Shown: positions 8,496 through 18,000 of the stretch, in pieces
Layout: each line of letters starts with the position of its first letter
How positions within the stretch are numbered: the stretch's first letter is position 1
Translations under genes and position numbers: made by a program
Assembly: GCF_040750395.1 (NCBI RefSeq)
Contig: NZ_JBFLVD010000013.1
Coordinates: forward strand, 62,001-126,000
Source of the DNA: Scandinavium sp002470465
Lineage (GTDB): Bacteria > Pseudomonadota > Gammaproteobacteria > Enterobacterales > Enterobacteriaceae
Direction: 5' to 3'
DNA: 64,000 nt
The notes under the pieces: model-generated
The model's database searches: none
What the model saw: the letters and a program-made list of their open reading frames with translations, nothing else
Told to the model about the DNA's origin: nothing

Positions 8496-9623
8496 ATGAA
8501 TACCCCCCAACGGCCACCTTTGTGGCTACTGACATTGCTGATAATGTTTCCCCAACTGGTCGAAACCATATACAGCCCTGCATTGCCAGACATTACCCGT
8601 GCTTTTCAGGTGAGTAGCGAACGTGCCGCTCAGACTCTTTCGGTCTATTTTGTTGCTTTTGCCGTCGGCGTCGCACTCTGGGGAGGATTAAGCGACCGCA
8701 TTGGTCGGCGGCCAGCCATGATGGCCGGACTGCTCTGCTACGGCACTGGTTCCGCACTAGCGCTTGTGGCTACAGATTTTAGCGTTTTGCTCCTGGCCCG
8801 CATGATAGCTGCCGTGGGTGCAGCAGCAGGTTCCATCGTAGTACAGACCATGCTGCGAGACAGTTACGAATCGACTGCGTTAGCCCGCGTTTTTTCCGTT
8901 ATGGGGGCTGCGCTGGCAGTGAGCCCCATTTTCGGTCTGATAAGCGGAGGCTGGCTGGTCAGCCTGTATAGTCATACCGGCGTGTTTGTGGCGCTGGTCA
9001 CGATGGCGATAGTGCTGCTAACGCTGACAGCAACCTTGCTGCCCGAAACGCGATTGGAAAATACTTCCAGCTCCCGGTTTGGAGGGCTGGTTTACCGGAT
9101 GGCAGGAGACGGAAGACTCTGGAAAAATGCAATGCTTGTTGCGCTACTGAATACTATGCTTTTCAGTTACTACAGCCTTGCACCGTTTCTTTTTGGACAG
9201 TTAGGCTGGAGTTCCAGGACATTCGGCTGGACGGGGATCTTACTGGCTTTTGCTTCCCTGACGGGGAGCCTTTGGAGCCGGAAACTGCTGTCGATCGGCT
9301 TGTCACCGGAACAACTTGTGAAAAATGCCTGCACGCTGGCACTGTTGTCTGGCGTCACGGCATGGGTATTACAGCAATCTCTGTGGATCCTTTTACCGGT
9401 AGCCGGAGTTGTGGTTGCCTATGGCATTGCGATACCCAACGTGCTGAGCCAGGCCTTGAGCCAATATCGTGAGCAGGCAGGGGCTGCCGGAGCGCTGTTT
9501 GGATTGGTCTACTATTTATTGCTGGGAATAATGCTGGGACTCGCCGGTATCGTGCAGCAACTGGGATTGGTTCTGACAGCTTGTGCCGTAACAGCCTGGT
9601 TTTGCTGCCTGTCACGCCGCTAA
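8496..9623 (+). CDS. MFS drug-type exporter, DHA1 family
   Basis: About 375 residues with 12 predicted membrane segments. Motif A appears as GGLSDRIGRRPAMM after the second segment, and TYSPALPDITRAF-like residues near the N terminus are typical of the DHA1/Bcr-CflA drug exporters. I chose ATG 8496 because AAGGAAG lies five bases upstream; an earlier in-frame start at 8430 would add a hydrophilic extension with no family counterpart. The divergent AraC gene is the likely regulator. Substrate is unknown; a toxic small molecule or nitroimidazole-like compound is possible by analogy with NimT, but not shown. Confidence 0.82.
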   Translation: MNTPQRPPLWLLTLLIMFPQLVETIYSPALPDITRAFQVSSERAAQTLSVYFVAFAVGVALWGGLSDRIGRRPAMMAGLLCYGTGSALALVATDFSVLLLARMIAAVGAAAGSIVVQTMLRDSYESTALARVFSVMGAALAVSPIFGLISGGWLVSLYSHTGVFVALVTMAIVLLTLTATLLPETRLENTSSSRFGGLVYRMAGDGRLWKNAMLVALLNTMLFSYYSLAPFLFGQLGWSSRTFGWTGILLAFASLTGSLWSRKLLSIGLSPEQLVKNACTLALLSGVTAWVLQQSLWILLPVAGVVVAYGIAIPNVLSQALSQYREQAGAAGALFGLVYYLLLGIMLGLAGIVQQLGLVLTACAVTAWFCCLSRR

Positions 9624-10016
9624 ACCTGCTGGTTATAATGTTTGCCCTGCAACCTTTTGTTTAATGGGTTCCCGGTGCGAGAGTAAATCGAGCGTCATTG
9701 CTACCGCCTTATTGACCATTCCTATCCTGTAATGCTTAGCCTTAGACAAGGCAACGCGCTTAGACGCAATTCACGGCCAAAAAAAGAAGCTTGATAACGT
9801 GCAAATGCCGCCTTCGGACGGCATTTCTCAGCTTTGTATGGGTCCGTTGAGAGCGAAAAGCGGACCTTCAAATCCGAATAGGCTCCGTTGATGAACCATG
9901 GCTGTCAGTTCTGCCGTTATTAACATGGAGCAGACTGAATAACGACCCATTTCATTCTTAACAAATACATTCAGTGGCAAGAAAGATAGATTCTGACTCA
10001 TGACAAGCAGGATGAT
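9624..10016. other. Intergenic region between the MFS gene and lpxP
   Basis: 393 bases with no convincing gene. There is a strong hairpin at 9803-9826 (arms aaatgccg and cggcattt around a uucg-type loop) without a T run, and a second inverted repeat (ggtccg...cggacc) near 9841-9866. Both could be 3'-end structures or relics of a lost gene at the joint of two acquired segments. No clear promoter. Confidence 0.45.
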
Positions 10017-10925
10017 TCATTTGTATAAAGAGATTTCTCCTTCCGGACGTGTTTTAAACCTGCGATGCATCCAGAGATACTGCTCAGGGGCACGGAGAAT
10101 TTCACGCTCAATGATTTTATTCATATAAGCAGCTGCGGCGACCCCGTCCTCCTCAGGATAGTCCGGCAACGGATGACTGATATACATGTGATAACCTTTT
10201 TTATCGCTCCGTCGAATCATACTCAGTGTGATCAAATGTGCACCAGCGAGTTTTGACAGTGCATACGTTCCATTCGTCGTGGCTGCTTTTTTTACCGAGA
10301 AAAAAGGTACGAAAATGCTCCCCTTTGCCCCATAATCCTGATCCGGTGCAAACCACACAGCTTCACCGGCCTTGAGCGCATGAACAAAACCAGACAAATT
10401 ACGTCGATTAATCATCGCTTTATTTGAACGCATACGCCCTTTCGTCTGAACCCATTCCATCAATGGATTATTGTGTGGACGATACGTTGCCATCATAGGG
10501 TGACATAACCCCATGACTCTTCCGCACAATTCAAGAGACATGAAATGAATCCCGACAACCATTACCCCTCTGGTTGCGCCGGTCAGGTTTTCAATCCCTT
10601 CGACATCAAACCATTTTTTGACTCTCGCATCGCTCCAGAACCAGGCCATGCCAGTTTCCATCAGTCCCAGCCCGAGAGAAACAAAGTTTTTATTGATCAT
10701 CTGACTTCGGGCAAACGGGGTCATCTCAGGAAAACAGAGTTCGATATTTCTAATCGCAATACCTTCCCGACGTTTCAGAAAAGGTCTGGACATTTTTCCA
10801 AGACCAGAGCCCAGAATATGTAAAACCGGATAAGGAAGTTGAACGATAAGCCACAGCAGACCCAAACCAGTCCAGGTAAGCCAGTAGCGGGGATGGAGTA
10901 AATTATGAGTAAAGAGATGTGACAT
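10017..10925 (-). CDS. lpxP: Palmitoleoyl acyltransferase LpxP (cold-induced lipid A acyltransferase)
   Basis: 302 residues, close to E. coli LpxP (306), with long identical stretches such as LHPRYWLTW, RPFLKRRE, ETGMAWFW and APEQYLW(I/M)HRRFKTRP. The enzyme adds palmitoleate to Kdo2-lipid IVA in place of the laurate added by LpxL, and in E. coli it is made only after cold shock. The acyltransferase HX4(D/E) box is HFMSLE, and the substrate loop is WFAPDQDYGAKGS. The open frame runs much further upstream, but the start at 10925 has AGGA and matches the family start. Context with csp-like, YdfK-like and zinc-ribbon genes suggests cold control. It may be a second copy if the core genome has its own lpxP. 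Confidence 0.93.
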   Translation of the reverse strand: MSHLFTHNLLHPRYWLTWTGLGLLWLIVQLPYPVLHILGSGLGKMSRPFLKRREGIAIRNIELCFPEMTPFARSQMINKNFVSLGLGLMETGMAWFWSDARVKKWFDVEGIENLTGATRGVMVVGIHFMSLELCGRVMGLCHPMMATYRPHNNPLMEWVQTKGRMRSNKAMINRRNLSGFVHALKAGEAVWFAPDQDYGAKGSIFVPFFSVKKAATTNGTYALSKLAGAHLITLSMIRRSDKKGYHMYISHPLPDYPEEDGVAAAAYMNKIIEREILRAPEQYLWMHRRFKTRPEGEISLYK

Positions 10926-11134
10926 AAATTTCCTGAATGCTAATGAAAGTTGTAACGCATAAGGAAAAGAATGAGAGAATTCGTCTTTAGCGATACACAT
11001 CGTGTTAGACAGTTTAAGCATGTCTAAATTCAGAAAAAAATAAATAATCAGGTAATTAATGGTAAAAAAAATATGGGAAGCCAGGCAAAAATTGTCAACC
11101 ATCAATGTTATTCAACCTAAAATTCACGGGATTG

Positions 11135-11410
11135 TCATTGATATTCAATAAATTGCCTTCTGGATTCATCATCATCAAGATACTCAAATGAGAGAAGACG
11201 AATTTGGGTGAAATTATAAAACCATTGACAATCGTTTCGTTGAATACATTCGCCAGGCTTGAAACACATCCCTGATGCTTCCCGAACAACCGCGTATTTT
11301 CCATTGTTAAATCTAACCCTGTGAATACAGTAAGATTGACCAGCCTGTCCATGAAGGCTGTTCGAAAGGATTTCTCCTACAATAAAAACAGATTTTTTAG
11401 ATTTCATCAT
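11135..11410 (-). CDS. Small protein of unknown function, 91 residues
   Basis: I do not recognise this protein. It begins MMKSKKSVFIVGEILSNS (ATG at 11410 or 11407, behind GAGGG), has three cysteines (SYCIH, GMCFKPGEC, NDCQWFY would make four with the second pair), and ends in an acidic DDDESRRQF tail. The pattern of short alternating hydrophobic stretches (CIHRVRFNNGKYAVVREA) suggests a small beta-rich fold. It lies between a zinc-ribbon gene and lpxP on the same strand, so all three may be one transcript. No signal peptide or membrane segment. Confidence 0.6.
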   Translation of the reverse strand: MMKSKKSVFIVGEILSNSLHGQAGQSYCIHRVRFNNGKYAVVREASGMCFKPGECIQRNDCQWFYNFTQIRLLSFEYLDDDESRRQFIEYQ

Positions 11411-11485
11411 CAAGCCCTCTACAACTGTAATACAAGAGAAATGTTGTCATTCCCGGTACCGCTCACGTTAAGCCGCGAGAGCCGA

Positions 11486-11662
11486 TCAGCCGCCGATACA
11501 CCAGCATTCTGATGGCCTGAACAACAGCCCGCAGGCGGGGCATTCCAGAGTCGCATCTTTTCGTAGTTTACCTGCTTTCTGATCGGCCCTGTGCGCACAT
11601 ACCGGGCAAGCAACATGAACCGGTCTTTCTTTAAAGTGTCTGAGCCCTTCTGTATAAGACAT
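11486..11662 (-). CDS. Small C4 zinc-ribbon protein (YnfU-like), copy 1
   Basis: 58 residues starting MSYTEGLRHF, with two CxxC knuckles: ACPVCAHR near residue 20 and ECPACGLLF near 42. This spacing is a rubredoxin-type zinc ribbon and resembles the small prophage-borne YnfU protein of E. coli. Two further cysteines at the end (ECWC) are unusual. GAGGA lies six bases before ATG 11662; a longer frame exists but has no ribosome site. A second member lies at 20805-20969 on the other side of the glucan synthase gene. Function unknown. Confidence 0.75.
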   Translation of the reverse strand: MSYTEGLRHFKERPVHVACPVCAHRADQKAGKLRKDATLECPACGLLFRPSECWCIGG

Positions 11663-11815
11663 AAATAATCCTCGGGGGAATATAATAATTATCATACGCT
11701 TTAATATAAAAATAACTGCATTAAGTTATGATGATTTATGTCTGAATCAAAACATCAGACATTAGAAAATAAATGTCTGATTTATGATACAATACCCTTC
11801 CATGAGAAATTTATG

Positions 11816-12049
11816 ATGAAATCAGAAGACACCCTTGACTGGTACCCGGCACAGTTGCCACCGGTGAAAATTATCCTTGGTGAAGCCGTACTGACTGTGG
11901 GTAAACAGGGTCGACCAATTAATACCCGAACCTTACTTGAGTATCTTCAGGTAATGCAGAAGAAGCAAAAAAGGCGGGATGACAAAATCGCCATGCAGAC
12001 TGCGATCGATGTTCTCAGAGATAATCAGCGCATTAACGGCAGACGTTAA
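11816..12049 (+). CDS. YdfK/YnaE-family cold-shock protein
   Basis: 77 residues beginning MKSEDTLDWYPAQLPPVKII, the same length as E. coli YdfK and YnaE (MKSKDTLKWFPAQLP...), and with the shared block AKQGRPINTRTLL-like GKQGRPINTRTLLEYL. The E. coli proteins are encoded in the Qin and Rac prophages and are among the genes induced on cold shock; their molecular role is unknown. The ATG at 11816 (or 11813) is chosen from this alignment; an in-frame ATG at 11738 would add 26 unrelated residues. It is the only rightward gene in this part of the cluster. Its 3' end overlaps a terminator. Confidence 0.85.
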   Translation: MKSEDTLDWYPAQLPPVKIILGEAVLTVGKQGRPINTRTLLEYLQVMQKKQKRRDDKIAMQTAIDVLRDNQRINGRR

Positions 12050-12056
12050 TGCGCTT
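12027..12056. terminator. Terminator overlapping the last codons of the ydfK-like gene
   Basis: A perfect 12-base-pair stem (arms agcgcattaacg and cgttaatgcgct, five-base loop) runs through the final codons and stop of the ydfK-like gene, followed by tttt. The same DNA encodes the QRINGRR end of the protein. The stem could also protect the end of the convergent glucan synthase transcript. Confidence 0.75.
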
Positions 12057-12068
12057 TTGCAGCCAGCG

Positions 12069-15000
12069 TCAGTTCTGAACGATCTCAACCGTATGGTTTT
12101 GTCCATCATCCCGCAGCGGGATTCTGTCATCAGGCAGGAGGACGCCATCAAATGTAACCCGATATTCGCCGCCGCGTGAAACAGTCATCTGATAATAGCT
12201 TTCGCCATATTGATATGTCATAGAAAAAGATGGCCACGCATCCGGCAACCGGGCATGGACAGTAAAGGCAGCACCGGAGCGTTTTATCCCCAGTAACTCT
12301 TCGGTAAGCAGGCGATAAGCCCAGCCTGCTGAACCGGTATACCAGCTCCATCCTGCTCGTCCGATATGGGGAGCGACGCTGTAGACATCAGCACTCATAA
12401 CATAAGGCTCCGCTTTATAAATCCCGACGGAGTCTTCATTCAGGGTATGATTTATCGGGTTGAGCATTGACCAGAGTTGCCAGGCACGTTCGGCATTCCC
12501 CATTCGGGCAAATGCCATCACTGCCCAGATGGCACCATGCGTATACTGCCCCCCGTTTTCCCGCACACCGGGCAGATACCCTTGAATGTAGCCCGGATTT
12601 GGACCGTGACCATCGAAAGGCGGCGTTAACAGTTTTATCAGCCCCCCCTCGTTATCCACAAGATGCTTATCCAGCGCCTGCATGGCCTTTGCGCACCGTT
12701 CCGGACTTGCGGAGCCGGACAATACAGACCAGCTCTGCGCAATCGCATCAATCCGGCAGTCCGGTGAGGCTTTCGACCCCAGGGGAGTACCATCGTCAAA
12801 ATAACCGCGCCGGTACCATTCACCATCCCAGGCGTGGGTTTCGAGATTGTTTTGCAGGCGCAGGGACTGCGAACGACACATTGAAGCGACACTGTCATCC
12901 TGCCTGCTCTCCGCCAGCGCCGCAAACCGCTGTAGAATGTCGTACAGGAAGAAGCCCAGCCAGACGCTTTCACCTTTGCCTTCGATACCCACCCGGTTCA
13001 TCCCGTCATTCCAGTCACCGGCACCCATCAGCGGCAGACCATGCTCTCCGAACCGCAGTCCATGTTTAATCGCTCTGACGCAGTGTAACCAGAGTGTCTC
13101 TTCGGTGCCGCTGATAACCGGCGTGTCATAGACAGACTCTTCACCAGGCTGAAGCAGACGCCCCTCCAGATAAGGGATGCGCATTTCCAGGACATCTTTA
13201 TCTCCCGTCGTGTCCACATAGTGGCAAACGGCAAGCGGAAGCCACAGGTAGTCATCAGAGCAGCGGGTACGCACACCGTTGCCATGTGGCGGGTGCCACC
13301 AGTGCTGCACATCACCTTCAATAAATTGCCGTGATGCGCACAGTATTATCTGTTCACGCATCCTGTTCGGATCGGCATGACTCAGTGCCAGCGTGTCCTG
13401 CAGCTGATCGCGAAAACCAAATGCACCGCCAGACTGATAGTAACCACTGCGGGCCAACAGGCGAGAGGCGACTGTCTGATACAACAGCCAGCCATTAACC
13501 AGTAAATTTACGGAAGTATCGGGAGTGTTAACCACGATTTTATCGAGCACATTGTGCCAATGGTTATGAACCCGGTTCAGCTCCTGGCGAACTGTCTCCT
13601 CATTCATATAGCGTGCAAGCGTCTCCTGGGCACGGGCATGATTCTCCTCTGCGCCGAGGATGAAAATAAACGTTCTCTGATCGCCATCAATTAATGTCAC
13701 CGCCGATTGTACTGCCCCGCAGGGATCCAGACCGGCACCCGTCTTACCTGAAAGCCTGCGCAGTTTCATGGCCGACGGGGCATGCAGGGAACCATTACGG
13801 CCGATAAACTCCCGGCGGTCCCCTGTCAGTGAACAGTCATTACCGCTGACGGCAAAAAATGCAGTACGGTCACCACCGTTATCGCCATAAAAGTTGTTCG
13901 CCAGCACCCCGCAACCCCCAGGCGCTCTGGTCGCATGTGTCACAATGTGAGGGGCTGAGCGAGTTCGTGATCCTCCGAGCGTCCACTCCACATAGCCTGT
14001 GACGGAGAGTTTACGTGTCCGTCCCGAAGAGTTACTGAGCGTCAGGAGCACCAGTTTAACCGGCGCCTCTTCGGCAACCAGGACCGTCAGCTCGCTGTCT
14101 ATACCACTCTCACGATGGGCAAAAACGCTGTAACCAAAACCATGACGGGTCAGGTAATCACCGTGTCCGCGAACGGGCAAAGCCGTCGGTGACCAATACT
14201 CACCGCTCTCTTCATCGCGCAGATAAAACGCCTCGCCGCTGCGATCGCTCACCGGATCGTTCTCCCACGGTGTCAACCGGTACTCATGCGCATTCTCATA
14301 CCAGGAGTAGGCCTGCCCCGCCTCTGAAATCACACTGCCACAACGGGAGTTTGCCAGTACGTTTGACCACGGAGCCGGTGTCTGCGCATTTTCACGGAGG
14401 ACAATCTGATACTCCCGACCATCCTGAGAAAATCCACCGTACCCATTGAAGTGGCATAACTGACTGATATCAGGGCTCCAGTCCGTATGTTGATTACGTT
14501 CCCGCACAGCACGCGGAATGAATGCCCTGGCCGGAGGTTTCAGGGTATGAGTACGCTGGTTAAGCTGCTCATTAATACTCCCTGTGCGGTCATCAAGATA
14601 AAGACAAGCCACGCTCATCAAAAGCAACTTATCCTCAGCGGAGAGATGCTCACCATTACGGACAAAAATACCGCCCGTTTTATCCAGCAGACTGGCTTCA
14701 GACCCGGCATAAATTAAATCCATAATCTTATTTTGTAATTCCTGCTGGTAGCCGCCGGGGCTGTTATTCAGGATAACCAAATCAACATTCAGTCCTTTCT
14801 GTCTCCAGTAACGGTGTGCCTGAATCAGTGTGGTAACGGAGGTGATACCTTCCTCGCTGGTAATACCGAGCAACACTATCGGCAGATCGCCTGAAATGGC
14901 CCACCCCCACAGACCGGACTGACCACGCCGATTGCGGCCGATCGCCTGGCCTTCGGCGCGTAGCTCCTGGACAGGGTAAAGCACAGCGCTGGCGAGACGG

Positions 15001-18000
15001 TTAAATAAAGTGGCATCATCTTCACTGGCGTTCATCTGGCGTAATACCACCAGACTGTGAGACCAGGCCAGTTCAGAGACGCGATCGGCGATAGGGTAAT
15101 CGCGATATTTTTCCAGCAGCGCCAGGCTCTGCTGTCGGGTCTCGCTGACACCATAAATGATATCAATCGTGACCGGCTGCCCCGGCTGCAGAATGATGGC
15201 GTGGCGTATTGCCAGTATCGGATCCAGCACGGACCCCGACGTGTTGCTGAGCGCCCCTCCCGCCTCTATTGCCAGGGCATCAGCAGGGTTTCTGCCACGG
15301 CCAAGAAATTTTGCCCTGTCTGTTTCAAATGAGACGTTATGTCGGTTATCGCCATGCACCACCATCATGTGAAACAGGCAAGGGCTCGGTTCATCCGGGG
15401 AGCGGGGGCGCCGGCGGCAAAGAATAGCGTCACGCTCAGGATCCAGCTCGGTCTGAATAAACAGATTGCTGAATGCCGGGTGTGCAAGATCGCTGGCTTC
15501 AGGTGCCAGTACCACTTCGGCATAGGTTGTTAGTTCCAGGGAGCGGGGCTGGCGACCACGATGAATCAGTGTGAGTCGTCGCAGCTCAATATCATCCTCC
15601 GGGGAGATCACAATCTGAGTTTTGACGCTGAGTCCCCCGAAGGTGCGTCTGAATTCAGCACTCGCATCGGTGAATATTACTTCCTCGTCGTGTCCGCTGG
15701 TATAGCCAGTCGGCTGCCAGGTATTACTCCACACATTCCCCGTCTGTATATCGCGGATATAGCAGAATGCTCCCCAGTTATCGCAGGTGGTATCACTGCG
15801 CCAGCGCGTAAGAGCAATATTATTCCAGCGACTGTAGCCGCCGCCGCCCGCTGTCAACATCAGATGATAATGGCTGTTGGACAGCAGTTGAATATCCGGG
15901 GCTGGTGTCTCCACCCCATTAAAAATTCGGGGTTCATAGCGAACGGGTTTGACCCTGCCCTCATGAGATTCAAAATGACGGCGGGGACTGTACAGATCGA
16001 CCGCATCCGGCACGCGCTCCTGTAACAGCAGGCTCGCTGACCGGAAGACCGTACTGGACATGAATCGTTCAGTCATGGGGGCATCAAGCAGCACATGAGC
16101 CAGTGCCTGAAATGCCATACCCTGGTGATGCGCCATCCAGGACTGTACCACCGCATAGAGCTGACCGGTTGCGAGGCGTGAAGGGGTATAGTCCAGCGCT
16201 TCATAAAAGCCGTATTCGCCGTGTGCGCCATTTTTTTGCAGCCTGAACAGGTTCTCACAGGCTCTCTGTGGAGAAACCATCAGCGCCAGCAGTGTGGCGT
16301 AAGGTGCGACAACCATGTCATCGGCAAGCCCCCTGCGCAGACCAAGACCCGGTACGCCAAATGCCTGATACTGATAATTATGCTGAACATCAAAAGCATG
16401 ATAGCCAGACTCTGAAACGCCCCATGGTACCCCGCGCTCTTTCCCCCAGTGAATCTGGCGCCTGACCGCCGACTGACTCATTTCATCGAGCAGGCTGCCG
16501 GGCCAGGTAGGCATCACCAGATTTGGCATCAGGTATTCAAACATAGACCCGCTCCATGACATCAGGGCAGTTTCATTATCAATCGTAGTAAACAGTCGAC
16601 CCAGCGCGTACCAGCTTTTAAGAGGCAGTTGGTTAGTCGCAATGGCAAGAAAACTGGTCAGGCGGATTTCAGACGGCAGGAGATCGTAGTGGCTCTTGTC
16701 AGGCATATTTGTGTCACAGTTATAACCGACGCTGAGCAGACTGGTTGCTTCGCTGTACAGAAAGACGAAATCCATCCGGGCATGCTCATCCAGCCGCTGT
16801 TCAAGCTCGGCGATAATATTGAGTCGCATCCGGGCCTGTTCCGTCGCTGACGCCGTAGGTGTTCCTTTACCCGTAAATGTCGCACGGGCAAGCTCACTCA
16901 GCGTCGGCAGCGTCTGTTCGTTCCAGGATGAAGGTAACCAGCCAAGCAGCAGTGACCACTCATGGCAAAGCTGAACCAGCTGATGCTCCAGATGTCCTGC
17001 CCAACGCTTCTGAAGGGGAGATCCCTGATGACATTGCGTGGTCAGGTGGTTGCACTGGGTTCGCATGTTTTTCAGCTCGCTGAAAAATGCCTTCGGTGAG
17101 AGAAACGCTGCGTTCAGGCAGTGTTTGCGCAGCTGCAGCAGGCCGTCAGGTGGGTTCTGACCCCACTGTTTTTCCAGAATATCCAGCGTATCGTTCAGCC
17201 CCGCCAGTATCTGTTGGCTGTTTAAAACTGGCAGATGACGCATGGCGGACAGCCCTGCACGCAGTGTCAACAAATGCCCCGCCATGTTGCCGCTGTCGAC
17301 GCTTGAGATATAGCGTGGGCTGAGGGGGGCCAGCGTACGGGTGTCATACCAGTTGTAGAGATGGCCCCGGTAGTGCTCCATTTTATCCAGCGTGTCGAGC
17401 GTGAGCGACACGCGCCGGAGCACTTCTCCGCCGGGCAGGTAGCCAAAGTCCCATGCCGTCAGGTTAGCCATAAGGGAAAGGCCAATATTGGTAGGGGAAG
17501 TTCGATGGGCCACCGTCGGTTGCGGCGTTTCCTGGTAGTTATCAGGCGGAAGCCAGTTCTCTTTTTCTGTGGCAAAGGTCTCAAAAAATGCCCAGATTTC
17601 ACGGCTTGTCTGGCGTAACAGCTGTTTTTGTTCCTGATTTGGCGCAAACACCTTACGCATGGGCTGGCGACTCAGCCAACTCATCAGCAGCGGCGCCACA
17701 CACCATAACAAACCGATCGGCAACGCAATCCCCAGCAGCTGTGGTGCACATTGCCCGGTCAGTATTGTCAGCGTCACGCCACCTGCAACATTCAGCCACA
17801 TCGCCTGATAAAAACGCGCAACGGTGGGTCTGGCCTGATTGCTGTCCAGGCCGTGACTGACCCACTGGCTGAGGTTACGCCTGCTGATCCCCAGTCGCCA
17901 TAGCGTCACGGCAATCGCCTTCAGCGAATATCCGGCTTCGTGCGGCAGTATCGCAAAATTAAGGCCGATACCTGACAAACGCTTCAGCGCGCCCTCCCCC

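Noticed and set aside
12467..13069. Several frames of up to 200 codons opposite the glucan synthase gene
   Set aside because: The opposite strand carries a continuous multi-domain protein; these frames are Arg/Pro/His-rich shadows.
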